From an uncultured bacterium (GTDB taxonomy: Bacteria; Bacteroidota; Bacteroidia; Bacteroidales; CAIWKO01), in the NCBI GenBank assembly GCA_903916135.1, contig CAIWVT010000074.1, forward strand, positions 1 to 7,693: a DNA stretch of 7,693 nt, read 5' to 3'. This document shows positions 1 through 6,144 of this stretch, in pieces. Every line of letters starts with the position of its first letter. Position 1 is the stretch's first letter. A program made the position numbers and the translations under genes. Below the pieces are notes generated by a model that saw only the letters and a list, made by a program, of their open reading frames with translations, was not told the DNA's origin and did not search any database.

Positions 1-3
1 AAA

Positions 4-85
4 GTAGGCTCCGTTAAATGCAATGTAGGTTCCGTTTTATGCAATGTAGGCTCCGTTAAATGCAATGTAGGGTTCGTTAAATGCG
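4..85. repeat. 21-bp tandem repeat array, cut by left window edge
   Basis: Three full units (4-24, 25-45, 46-66) and a diverged fourth (67-85) share the pattern GTAGGYTCCGTTAAATGCAAT. The array probably continues to the left of the window. Read on the minus strand, the units stay open as a seven-codon period (His-Leu/Lys-Thr-Glu-Pro-Thr-Leu). A TAG stop lies just upstream of them at 94-96, inside the hairpin loop, and no ATG follows it. Coding is therefore unlikely unless a gene starts beyond the edge. No function is recognised. Confidence 0.85.
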
Positions 86-104
86 TTTCAAACTATGTTT
101 GAAA
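86..104. other. Perfect 8-bp inverted repeat (hairpin)
   Basis: TTTCAAAC-TAT-GTTTGAAA is a perfect 8-bp dyad with a 3-nt loop, directly abutting the 21-bp array. There is no T-run after it on either strand, so it is not a standard intrinsic terminator. It lies about 200 bp beyond the parE stop. It could be a boundary of the repeat array, an operator, or a weak transcript end. The stretch from 105 to 246 is AT-rich and shows no gene or structure that I can support. Confidence 0.6.
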
Positions 105-246
105 TAAATCAAAATGAAGAAAAAGCCATATAAATCTCAATAAAACAGTATGATATCCGCTTTTCTTTCAAAAACACCAAATTCCTCAATTTTCACCAAC
201 CAATCCACAAAATGCCCTAACGTCCCAATTACCCAAAAAGACCACC

Positions 247-294
247 AATAACAATTTGACAATATAACAATATAACAATCCAACAATAGAACAA
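247..294 (-). repeat. 8-bp minisatellite, TTGTTNNA family, reverse orientation
   Basis: Six consecutive 8-bp units end in ACAA on the plus strand (aataacaa, tttgacaa, tataacaa twice, tccaacaa, tagaacaa). Read on the minus strand they are TTGTTNNA units, the same family as those at 2443-2490, 6054-6101, 6190-6245 and 7393-7503. The tract starts within 6 bp of the parE stop, so it would be transcribed in the 3' UTR of parE. Confidence 0.85.
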
Positions 295-299
295 TTGCC

Positions 300-2147
300 T
301 TACGAAGCAATCTCCAAATCCTCTTCCACCTTCAGGTTGGCGATGATAAACTCCTGTCGGTCGGGGGTGTTTTTGCCCATATAGAAGGTGAGCAAATCGG
401 AGATGGGGGAGTCTTTGGTGAGCATGACGGGTTCGAGGCGCATGTTGGCGCCAATGAATTGCTTGAACTCGTCGGGGGAGATTTCGCCTAAACCTTTGAA
501 TCGGGTGATTTCGGGATTGGGACCGAGCTCGGCGATGGCGTTGAGGCGTTCTTCATCGTTGTAGCAATAAGTGGTTTTTTTCTTGTTGCGAACGCGGAAA
601 AGCGGTGTATGAAGGATGTAGAGATGGCTGGTGCGTATCACTTCGGGATAGAACTGCAAGAAAAATGACATCAGCAAAAGGCGGATGTGCATGCCGTCGG
701 CATCGGCATCGGTGGCAACCACAATTTTGTTGTAGCGGAGGTTTTCGATGTCGTCTTCGATGTTGAGGGAGGATTGCAGCAGGTTGAATTCTTCGTTTTC
801 GTAGCACACTTTTTTGGTTTTGCCATAGCAGTTGAGGGGTTTTCCCTTGAGGCTGAAGACGGCTTGGGTGTTGACGTCGCGCGATTTGGTGATGCTGCCG
901 CTGGCAGAGTCGCCCTCGGTGATGAAGATGGTGGTGTCGTAGCGGCGTTCGTCGTTGCTGTTGTAATGCACACGGCAATCGCGGAGTTTTTTGTTGTGGA
1001 GACTTATCTTTTTGATGCTTTCTTTCGATTGCTTTTTGATGTTGGCAAGTTCTTTACGGTCTTTTTCGGATTGGACGATCTTACGTAGCAGGGCATCCGC
1101 CGTGTCGGGGTTCATGTGGAGGAAGTTGTCGAGGTGTTTCTTGATGATGTCGTGGATATAATTCCTGACGGTTACACCGTTGGCTTCCATGTGTTGGGAA
1201 CCCAACTTGGTTTTGGTTTGCGATTCGAAAACGGGCTCCTGCACCTTGATGCTGACCGCCGCAGTGATGGATTCGCGGATGTCGCTCGGCTCAAAGTCTT
1301 TTTTATAAAACTCGCGGATGGTTTTCACGACGGCTTCGCGAAAGGCTTGTTGGTGGGTGCCGCCCTGGGTGGTGTGTTGTCCGTTGACGAAGGAGTAATA
1401 TTCTTCGGCATATTTGGAGGCGCTGTGGGTGATGGCACATTCGAAGCCGTTTTCTTTGATATGGATGATGGGATACACGGTTTCGCCATCTATATAATTG
1501 TTCAACAAATCGAGCAAGCCGTTTTTGGATAGGAAACGTTGTCCGTTGAAATAAATGTTGAGTCCGTTGTTCAGAAAGGCGTAGTTCCACAACATCTTTT
1601 CGATAAATTCGAAGATGAAATGATAGTTGCCGAAAATCTTTTCGTCGGGGATGAATTTGATGATGGTGCCGTTGTTGAGTTCGGAGGCGATGATGGGCTC
1701 GTCGGTAGTGAGCATTCCTTCATGAAACTCCACGGTTTTGATTTCTTTTTCGCGGATGGATTGCACTCTGAAATAAGATGACAAAGCATTGACCGCCTTG
1801 GAACCCACGCCATTCAAACCAACAGAATGGGTAAACACTTTGCTGTCGTATTTGGCACCTGTGTTGATTTTCGATACGCAATCGGCAACGGAGTTGAGCG
1901 GAATGCCGCGTCCGTAGTCGCGCACCGTAACGGTTTGTTCTTTGATGGAGATTTCGATAGAACGCCCGTTGCCCATCACAAATTCGTCTATAGAATTATC
2001 AATGATTTCTTTGAGCAGCACATAAATGCCGTCGTCGGGGGAGGTGCCATCGCCCAATTTTCCGATGTACATCCCGGGGCGCAAACGGATATGTTCGTTC
2101 CACTCAAGGCTCCTTATGGAATCATCGCTGTATTCTGTTGCATCCAT
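300..2147 (-). CDS. parE: DNA topoisomerase IV subunit B (ParE)
   Basis: This is the ATPase subunit of the type IIA topoisomerase that decatenates daughter chromosomes together with ParC. Residues (615-aa product): GHKL ATPase motif EIIDNS with catalytic Glu47 and Mg-binding Asn51, DYGRGIP at 77-83, GLNGVGSKAVNAL at 110-122, the transducer QTKTKLGS around 310-317 with ATP-contacting Lys312, Toprim TEGDSASG with Glu411, the metal-binding DADAD at 480-484, and RFKGLGE at 549-555. Length and the run MYIGKLGDG match Bacteroidetes ParE rather than GyrB. An in-frame TTG at 2168 would add seven residues, but it overlaps the promoter -7 element, so ATG at 2145-2147 is chosen. The start lacks a Shine-Dalgarno sequence, as is usual in this phylum. 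parC does not lie next to the gene in this window. Codons are more GC-rich than in the ars-like operon. Confidence 0.96.
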   Translation of the reverse strand: MDATEYSDDSIRSLEWNEHIRLRPGMYIGKLGDGTSPDDGIYVLLKEIIDNSIDEFVMGNGRSIEISIKEQTVTVRDYGRGIPLNSVADCVSKINTGAKYDSKVFTHSVGLNGVGSKAVNALSSYFRVQSIREKEIKTVEFHEGMLTTDEPIIASELNNGTIIKFIPDEKIFGNYHFIFEFIEKMLWNYAFLNNGLNIYFNGQRFLSKNGLLDLLNNYIDGETVYPIIHIKENGFECAITHSASKYAEEYYSFVNGQHTTQGGTHQQAFREAVVKTIREFYKKDFEPSDIRESITAAVSIKVQEPVFESQTKTKLGSQHMEANGVTVRNYIHDIIKKHLDNFLHMNPDTADALLRKIVQSEKDRKELANIKKQSKESIKKISLHNKKLRDCRVHYNSNDERRYDTTIFITEGDSASGSITKSRDVNTQAVFSLKGKPLNCYGKTKKVCYENEEFNLLQSSLNIEDDIENLRYNKIVVATDADADGMHIRLLLMSFFLQFYPEVIRTSHLYILHTPLFRVRNKKKTTYCYNDEERLNAIAELGPNPEITRFKGLGEISPDEFKQFIGANMRLEPVMLTKDSPISDLLTFYMGKNTPDRQEFIIANLKVEEDLEIAS

Positions 2148-2165
2148 GATTAAATTGATTTTTTG

Positions 2166-2197
2166 CAAAGTTACGCTTTGTTTGGTTTGTGGGCAAA
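2166..2197 (-). promoter_or_regulatory. Bacteroidetes-type promoter of parE
   Basis: On the minus strand, TTTG (2194-2197) is followed after exactly 20 bp by TAACTTTG (2166-2173). This fits the Bacteroides sigma consensus TTTG, 19-21 bp, TAnnTTTG. Transcription would start near 2160, leaving a leader of roughly a dozen bases before the ATG at 2147. The TTG at 2166-2168 lies within the -7 element and so cannot be an efficient start on this transcript. Confidence 0.75.
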
Positions 2198-2240
2198 GGG
2201 GAGGGGAAAATTTATGAACAAAAAAGTGAACAGGAGGAGG

Positions 2241-2304
2241 AAGTACTTAAAGTGCCTAAAGTACTTGGAGTATTTAAAGTGCTTGGACTACTTAAAAGTA
2301 TTTA
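2241..2304. repeat. 18-bp degenerate tandem repeat
   Basis: Three diverged 18-bp units (2241-2258, 2259-2276, 2277-2294) and a partial fourth share the pattern AAGTACTTRRAGTRYTTA. 18 is a multiple of three and the tract is open in some frames (Lys-Tyr-Leu-Lys-Cys-Leu type repeats). However, no start or upstream signal fits and the flanking sequence is repeat debris, so I treat it as non-coding. Confidence 0.65.
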
Positions 2305-2371
2305 CAGAGGAGGGGAGAGGCATTGGAACGCTACGGCATTATTGGCAGGGTGCACGAAAGGTTGTCTTTTT

Positions 2372-2537
2372 TTAACCACAGAGTTAACGGAGGATTGTTT
2401 TTTTTCTAACCACAGAGTTACACAGAGGAAATGCACAGAGGTTTGTTCTATTGTTGAATTGTTCTATTGTTGGATTGTTCTATTGTTTTTTTTAACCACA
2501 GGGTAAACGGAGGAAAAACACGGAGGTGCACCGAGGA
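2372..2537 (+). repeat. Composite intergenic repeat (AACCACAGAG element and 8-bp TTGTTNNA units)
   Basis: Three forward copies of an AACCACAGAG/GGAGG element lie at about 2374-2394 (short), 2408-2441 and 2495-2537. Six 8-bp units TTGTTNNA occupy 2443-2490 between the second and third. T-runs join the modules. The same modules in the same orientation recur after the ars-like operon (6038-6392) and inverted at 7297-7503. The copy at 2495-2537 closely matches the reverse complement of 7417-7462. No gene is visible between the parE promoter and 2657. Confidence 0.85.
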
Positions 2538-2549
2538 TTTAATACATTA

Positions 2550-2581
2550 TATAATTGTATAATTGCATAATTGTATCATTA
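2550..2581. repeat. 8-bp minisatellite, TATAATTG units
   Basis: The four units are TATAATTG, TATAATTG, CATAATTG and the diverged TATCATTA. This third 8-bp family is found only here in the window. It lies between the composite repeat and the operon promoter. Confidence 0.7.
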
Positions 2582-2657
2582 AAATTTTTCTTTGTGTTTC
2601 TCATTGAAACTTTCTTCAAAGAAAATATTTTTCATTTATACAGTGTAATTAAAAAAC

Positions 2658-2677
2658 ATTTCGTAATTTTGCGAAAT
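2658..2677 (+). promoter_or_regulatory. Promoter -7 element inside a candidate ArsR operator
   Basis: ATTTCG (2658-2663) and CGAAAT (2672-2677) form a perfect 6-bp inverted repeat. Eight of the ten mirrored positions across the 20 bp are complementary. The centre is TAATTTTG (2664-2671), an exact match to the Bacteroidetes -7 consensus TAnnTTTG, 35 bp before the first ATG of the operon. I see no convincing -33 TTTG at 19-21 bp. A dyad covering the -7 element is what would be expected if the ArsR-family protein at 2951 represses its own operon by blocking RNA polymerase. Binding by that protein is inferred. Confidence 0.65.
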
Positions 2678-2706
2678 ATATTCTTTAATCATTTAAATTT
2701 ATTCCG

Positions 2707-2949
2707 ATGAAAATAAAAGTATTAGGAACGGGTTGTTCCAGTTGCAAAAATTTAGAGAAATCAGTTGTCAACGCCTTAGCTGAGTTGAACATTGACGCCG
2801 AAGTTGAAAAGGTGGAAGATATTCAAAAGATAATGGCGTATGGCATTATGCGCACACCCACATTGATTATAAACGAAAAGATTGTCGTAAGCGGACGGGT
2901 TCCCGCCATGAAAGAGCTTAAAGAAATCATAGAGAAATATAACTCATAG
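2707..2949 (+). CDS. Small thioredoxin-fold protein (redox-active disulfide protein 2 / ArsE-like)
   Basis: This 80-residue protein has no signal peptide, so it is cytosolic. The N-terminal beta strand KIKVLGTG is followed by the redox motif C10-S-S-C13, and the cis-proline lies in RTPTLII (Pro51). This is the Thioredoxin_3 type (MTH895/TM0996-like), which elsewhere often lies next to DUF318 permeases and ArsR regulators. ArsE of arsEFG operons is, as I recall, of similar small thioredoxin type; the name is not certain here. It is the first gene of the operon and ends 1 bp before arsR, so the two are probably translationally coupled. I infer that it donates electrons to the ArsG-like membrane protein or binds a thiophilic metalloid. 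Confidence 0.88.
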   Translation: MKIKVLGTGCSSCKNLEKSVVNALAELNIDAEVEKVEDIQKIMAYGIMRTPTLIINEKIVVSGRVPAMKELKEIIEKYNS

Positions 2950-2950
2950 T

Positions 2951-3250
2951 ATGGCAAAGAAACCGAAATTCACAGCGCAGCAAGAGCAAATTGCGCGTAT
3001 TGCCAAAGCATTGAGCCATCCTGCTCGGGTGTATATACTCGAAAAACTTATTGGACTGAATGCTTGTTGCACGAGTGGCGAAATGATAGGTGACATACCC
3101 ATTGCACGTTCCACGCTTTCTCAGCATCTCAAAGAGTTGAAGTATTCAGGCTTGATTCAAGGCGAAATAGAGCCGCCCCAGATTAAATATTGTATCAACC
3201 GTCCGAATTGGGAGATAGCAAAGCTAATGCTTCAAGAGTTTCTAAAATAA
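2951..3250 (+). CDS. arsR: ArsR/SmtB-family winged-helix repressor
   Basis: This 99-residue repressor has a single winged helix-turn-helix. Helix ALSHPARVYILEKL (20-33) is the typical ArsR opening, IARSTLSQHLKELKYSGLI (51-69) is the recognition helix region, and 70-82 is the wing. Known family members leave DNA when a metal or metalloid binds their cysteines. The CxCxxC of the classical E. coli-type ArsR is absent. Instead there are adjacent Cys39-Cys40 in the segment NACCTSGEM and a single Cys81 in the wing. This suggests a ligand needing two or three thiols, but the ligand cannot be read from the sequence. The likely target is the dyad at 2658-2677, with autoregulation of the operon. Confidence 0.93.
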   Translation: MAKKPKFTAQQEQIARIAKALSHPARVYILEKLIGLNACCTSGEMIGDIPIARSTLSQHLKELKYSGLIQGEIEPPQIKYCINRPNWEIAKLMLQEFLK

Positions 3251-3263
3251 TAATCAAGAAAAT

Positions 3264-3274
3264 CATTTCGTAAT
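3264..3274 (+). promoter_or_regulatory. Second copy of the left operator half-site
   Basis: CATTTCGTAAT is identical over 11 bp to 2657-2667, the left half of the candidate operator. It lies in the 50-bp gap between arsR and the first ArsF-like gene, the only sizeable gap in the operon. The mirrored CGAAAT is missing and no TAnnTTTG is present, so it may be a weak auxiliary site, the relic of an internal promoter, or chance. Confidence 0.35.
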
Positions 3275-3300
3275 AACCAAAAATAACAAAACCAACAGAT

Positions 3301-3837
3301 ATGAAAATACAACATAAACGACAATTCGCCTATATTGGGTATTTGATTATACTCCTTTTTTTCACAGGGTGCGGTTCAAGTGGAAATCAAACGAAAGTTA
3401 CTGAAAAAACAGATAGTATTGTAGCCCTCGTAAACCCTAAGGAGGCTTCGGTGCCGATAAAAGATACGGCGAACAAAACTGTTGTAGCTCCGGCAAGTGA
3501 GCTGTCGAAAGTGATGATCTATAATTTTCATGTTACGAATCGCTGCGCATCGTGCATCGCCATTGAAGAAGCCACCACGAAAACCTTAAAAGCATATTTT
3601 GAAACTGAATTGAAGCAAGGGCGAGTCAAACGGCGGATAGTTAATGTGGATGATGAAGCCAATCAGAAAATAGCAGAAAAGTATCAGGCTTTTGGTTCGG
3701 GGCTATTCGTTACACGTATATATAAAGGTAAAGAAACTACTACCGACCTCACAGGCGATGGTTTCAAATTTGCTAAAAACAAAGAAGAACGATTTATAGA
3801 AATCCTTAAAAATAAAATTCTTGAATATCTAAAATAA
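3301..3837 (+). CDS. ArsF-like CxxC lipoprotein
   Basis: A basic start (MKIQHKRQ), a hydrophobic stretch at 9-23 and the lipobox FTGC (Cys24) mark a lipoprotein of the bacterial envelope. A low-complexity linker (25-70) rich in Lys, Thr and Val precedes the conserved domain. The domain begins with the motif YNFHVTNRCASCIAIEE, holding C82xxC85, and looks like a thioredoxin-like fold (strand, CxxC, helix, then RRIVNVDDE and the late FGSGLFVTRI strand). The best match I recall is the family annotated as the nitrophenyl compound nitroreductase subunit ArsF, from arsEFG operons. Direct proof of nitroreductase activity cannot be seen, and no flavin motif is visible. The stop is 6 bp before its paralogue at 3844. 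The -3 position of the lipobox is Phe rather than Leu. Confidence 0.8.
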   Translation: MKIQHKRQFAYIGYLIILLFFTGCGSSGNQTKVTEKTDSIVALVNPKEASVPIKDTANKTVVAPASELSKVMIYNFHVTNRCASCIAIEEATTKTLKAYFETELKQGRVKRRIVNVDDEANQKIAEKYQAFGSGLFVTRIYKGKETTTDLTGDGFKFAKNKEERFIEILKNKILEYLK

Positions 3838-3843
3838 AACGCC

Positions 3844-4272
3844 ATGAAAAAATTAGTATGCATTCTTATTATCCTTTTTTCTTTGCCTATATATGGTCAA
3901 CAAAAAGGCGACACCATCATTTCCAACAATCCAAGTAACCTAAAATTGAAAGTATTATATTTTCATGTAACCAATCGTTGCGCCACCTGTCGGAGCATAG
4001 AAGCCAATGTTAGAAAAACTTTGAACGACTATTTTCTCAACAAAATAGAACTTGGAGCGATAGATTTTTATGTTGTCAATTGCGAGTTGCCCGAAAACAA
4101 AGAGCTTGCCAAAAAATATGAGGCGTATGGAGCTACCTTAGCCTTAACAAGCTATAATAATGGGAAAGAGGCTTGGACAGAAGATTTAACCAATTGGGCA
4201 TTCCAAAAAGCCCACGATTCTGAGGTGTTTGTTTCAGAATTAAAAACCAAGATAGAGGCATATATTAATTAA
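3844..4272 (+). CDS. ArsF-like CxxC periplasmic protein (paralogue of the upstream gene)
   Basis: The 142-residue protein begins with a cleavable-type signal peptide (hydrophobic 4-17, probable cut near YGQ at 17-19) and has no lipobox, so it should be soluble in the periplasm. The core LYFHVTNRCATCRSIEA carries C46xxC49 and aligns with the upstream lipoprotein in the same order, including KKYEAYGATLALT matching EKYQAFGSGLFVT. The two therefore arose by duplication but differ in anchoring and linker. Family naming is as for the upstream gene (ArsF-like, by recall). Its partner is inferred to be the ArsG-like protein encoded 10 bp downstream. The 5' end is markedly AT-rich. Confidence 0.82.
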   Translation: MKKLVCILIILFSLPIYGQQKGDTIISNNPSNLKLKVLYFHVTNRCATCRSIEANVRKTLNDYFLNKIELGAIDFYVVNCELPENKELAKKYEAYGATLALTSYNNGKEAWTEDLTNWAFQKAHDSEVFVSELKTKIEAYIN

Positions 4273-4282
4273 ATGACGTGAA

Positions 4283-4999
4283 ATGGAAGTATTACAAAAT
4301 TGGTTAGACGCCACCAACGTACCTTTTCTTTCGGCATTTATTTTAGGTATAATGACGGCGATAAGTCCCTGTCCACTTGCCACCAATATAACCGCTATTG
4401 GATTTATCAGCAAAGATATTGAACATAAAAAGAAGATATTTTTCAATGGATTGTGGTACACTTTGGGCAGAGCCATCAGTTATACTACACTGGGTGTGAT
4501 TTTATATTTTGGGGCAAGCAAGTTTCATGTGGCAAAGTTCTTTCAATTGAATGGGGAGAAATTTTTGGGTCCTTTGCTCATCATTGTTGGCATATTAATG
4601 TTCGACTTTATTAAAATAAAATTCCCGGGTTTCGGCAAATTGAGCGAACGCATGCAGCATAGAAAAAGAAAAAACAATTGGTGGAGTGCTATGCTTTTAG
4701 GGATAGTGTTTGCACTTGCGTTTTGCCCCTACAGTGGTGTGCTGTATTTCGGCATGTTGATACCCATCACCATCAGTAGTCCTTCGGGATTGTTTCTGCC
4801 TTTTGTGTTTGCTTTTGCCACCGGATTGCCCGTAATTATTGTGGCATATTTGCTTGCCTTCAGTCTTTCGAGTATAGGTGGATTCTATCATAAGGTGAAG
4901 ATATTTGAGAAATGGTTTCGACGTATTGTGGCTGTAGCATTTATTATTGTCGGATTTTATTATGTATATATCTTTTACTTTAAAGACATGATACAATGA
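4283..4999 (+). CDS. arsG: CcdA/DsbD-like membrane protein, ArsG family
   Basis: The 238-residue protein has six predicted membrane segments (about 15-40, 53-77, 95-112, 134-160, 168-195, 215-233). It has the two-fold layout of CcdA and DsbD-beta, with one cysteine in each half: Cys30 in ISPCPLA and Cys148 in AFCPYSG. In CcdA/DsbD this pair passes electrons from cytosolic thioredoxin to periplasmic CxxC proteins. The close family is annotated as an aromatic aminobenzylarsenical efflux permease (ArsG). Both roles, efflux and electron transfer, remain possible. The ATG at 4283 follows the ArsF-like stop by 10 bp. The gene ends in ATGA overlapping the start of the next gene. Confidence 0.85.
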   Translation: MEVLQNWLDATNVPFLSAFILGIMTAISPCPLATNITAIGFISKDIEHKKKIFFNGLWYTLGRAISYTTLGVILYFGASKFHVAKFFQLNGEKFLGPLLIIVGILMFDFIKIKFPGFGKLSERMQHRKRKNNWWSAMLLGIVFALAFCPYSGVLYFGMLIPITISSPSGLFLPFVFAFATGLPVIIVAYLLAFSLSSIGGFYHKVKIFEKWFRRIVAVAFIIVGFYYVYIFYFKDMIQ

Positions 5000-6033
5000 G
5001 CCTAAACTTTTTCAAAAGTCCGAAGGGCAAAATAATACTGCCACTTTTGTTGATTCCAATTTGGTATCTGATATATCATTTTTTGCAGCCTTTCACCGAT
5101 TGGTTGATATTTTCCGCATTGGGCATGACCAAAGGAAATCATTTGGCAGAAGCACTGTGGTTTTTTATTTTTGAATTTCCCAAAGTTCTGTTGTTGCTCA
5201 CGCTGATTATTTTCTTTGTGGGCATCCTACGCACCTTTTTCACTCCCGAACGAACGCGCAAAGCATTGGAGGGCAAGAAAACATTTACAGGAAATGTGAT
5301 GGCTTCAATGCTGGGAATAGTTACGCCTTTTTGTTCTTGCTCTGCCATTCCCTTGTTTTTAGGTTTTGTTGAAGCAGGCGTTCCTTTAGGTGTTACGTTT
5401 TCGTTTTTGATTGCAGCACCCATGATCAACGAAGTGGCTGTGGTACTTTTATATGGCATGTTTGGATGGAAAGTTGCCATCATCTATGTTGGAACAGGCT
5501 TGGTGATAGCCATCATTGCAGGATGGGTGATCGGAAAACTGAAACTCCAAAGATGGGTTGAACCTTGGGTGTATGAAACAAAAGTTGGGCACAATGCCTT
5601 GGGAGAAGAAAAAGTACATTTCAGCGATAGAATTAATTTTGGATACGATGCCGTGAAAGAAATTGTGGGCAAGGTTTGGTTATATGTAGCTTTGGGAATC
5701 GCGGTGGGTGCAGGGGCACATGGATATGTTCCTGCCGATTTCATGGCTTCATTTATGGGGAAAGATGTTTGGTATGCGGTGCCCCTGTCTGTTTTGATAG
5801 GTATTCCTTTATATTCTAATGCTGCAGGCATAGTTCCTATTGTTTATGTTCTGATTGAAAAAGGGGCATCACTGGGCACAGCATTGGCTTTTATGATGTC
5901 GGTGATTGGTTTATCCTTGCCCGAAATGATCATTTTAAGAAAAGTATTAAAACTCCCTTTAATCTTCACGTTCATTGGTGTGGTGGGAGTGGGTATAATG
6001 ATAGTAGGATTTTTGTTTAATTGGATATTTTGA
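4996..6033 (+). CDS. arsP: ArsP/DUF318 permease (YraQ-like)
   Basis: The 345-residue polytopic membrane protein has about eight hydrophobic segments in two homologous halves. It has the family hallmarks TPFCSCSAIPL (109-119, with Cys113 and Cys115), APMINEVAV (141-149), GIPLYSNAAGI (269-279) and SLPEMIILRKV (307-317). Characterised ArsP proteins export trivalent organoarsenicals such as methyl- and phenylarsenite, while other DUF318 members are linked to other metals or have no known substrate. Its start overlaps the arsG stop by 4 bp (ATGA). It is the last gene: 20 bp later the composite repeats begin, and I see no intrinsic terminator hairpin. The substrate is inferred from the operon. Confidence 0.88.
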   Translation: MSLNFFKSPKGKIILPLLLIPIWYLIYHFLQPFTDWLIFSALGMTKGNHLAEALWFFIFEFPKVLLLLTLIIFFVGILRTFFTPERTRKALEGKKTFTGNVMASMLGIVTPFCSCSAIPLFLGFVEAGVPLGVTFSFLIAAPMINEVAVVLLYGMFGWKVAIIYVGTGLVIAIIAGWVIGKLKLQRWVEPWVYETKVGHNALGEEKVHFSDRINFGYDAVKEIVGKVWLYVALGIAVGAGAHGYVPADFMASFMGKDVWYAVPLSVLIGIPLYSNAAGIVPIVYVLIEKGASLGTALAFMMSVIGLSLPEMIILRKVLKLPLIFTFIGVVGVGIMIVGFLFNWIF

Positions 6034-6037
6034 ATCT

Positions 6038-6144
6038 CAGTGTAAACGGAGGATTGTTTTATTGTTCTATTGTTAAATTGTTCTATTGTTTTATTGTTTT
6101 TTTTCTTAGTGCCTTTGTGTCTTTGTGTCTTAGTGTTTTTTTTT
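6038..6144 (+). repeat. Composite intergenic repeat, first copy
   Basis: A truncated CAG-GTAAACGGAGGA element (6038-6053) is followed by six 8-bp TTGTTNNA units (6054-6101), a T-run, four 8-bp CTTNGTGY units (6105-6136) and T8 (6137-6144). It begins 4 bp after the arsP stop and precedes a fuller copy at 6145-6392. Together they fill the gap up to the next promoter, and no gene is supported in 6034-6486. Confidence 0.85.

Noticed and set aside
86..104. Intrinsic terminator of parE
   Set aside because: The hairpin is AT-rich, about 200 bp past the stop, and no T-run follows it in the direction of parE transcription.
553..1813. Several open frames on both strands inside parE
   Set aside because: They overlap the fully conserved parE reading frame and encode no recognisable domain; they are by-products of its GC-rich codons.
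2163..2506. Two overlapping rightward open frames of 70 and 105 codons in the parE upstream gap
   Set aside because: They translate the 18-bp repeat and the AACCACAGAG modules, start within or beside the parE promoter, and have no homology that I recognise.
4283..4999. Housekeeping CcdA for cytochrome c maturation
   Set aside because: The fold and cysteines agree with CcdA, but the position between ArsF-like and ArsP genes under an ArsR points to the ArsG branch; no cytochrome maturation gene is nearby.
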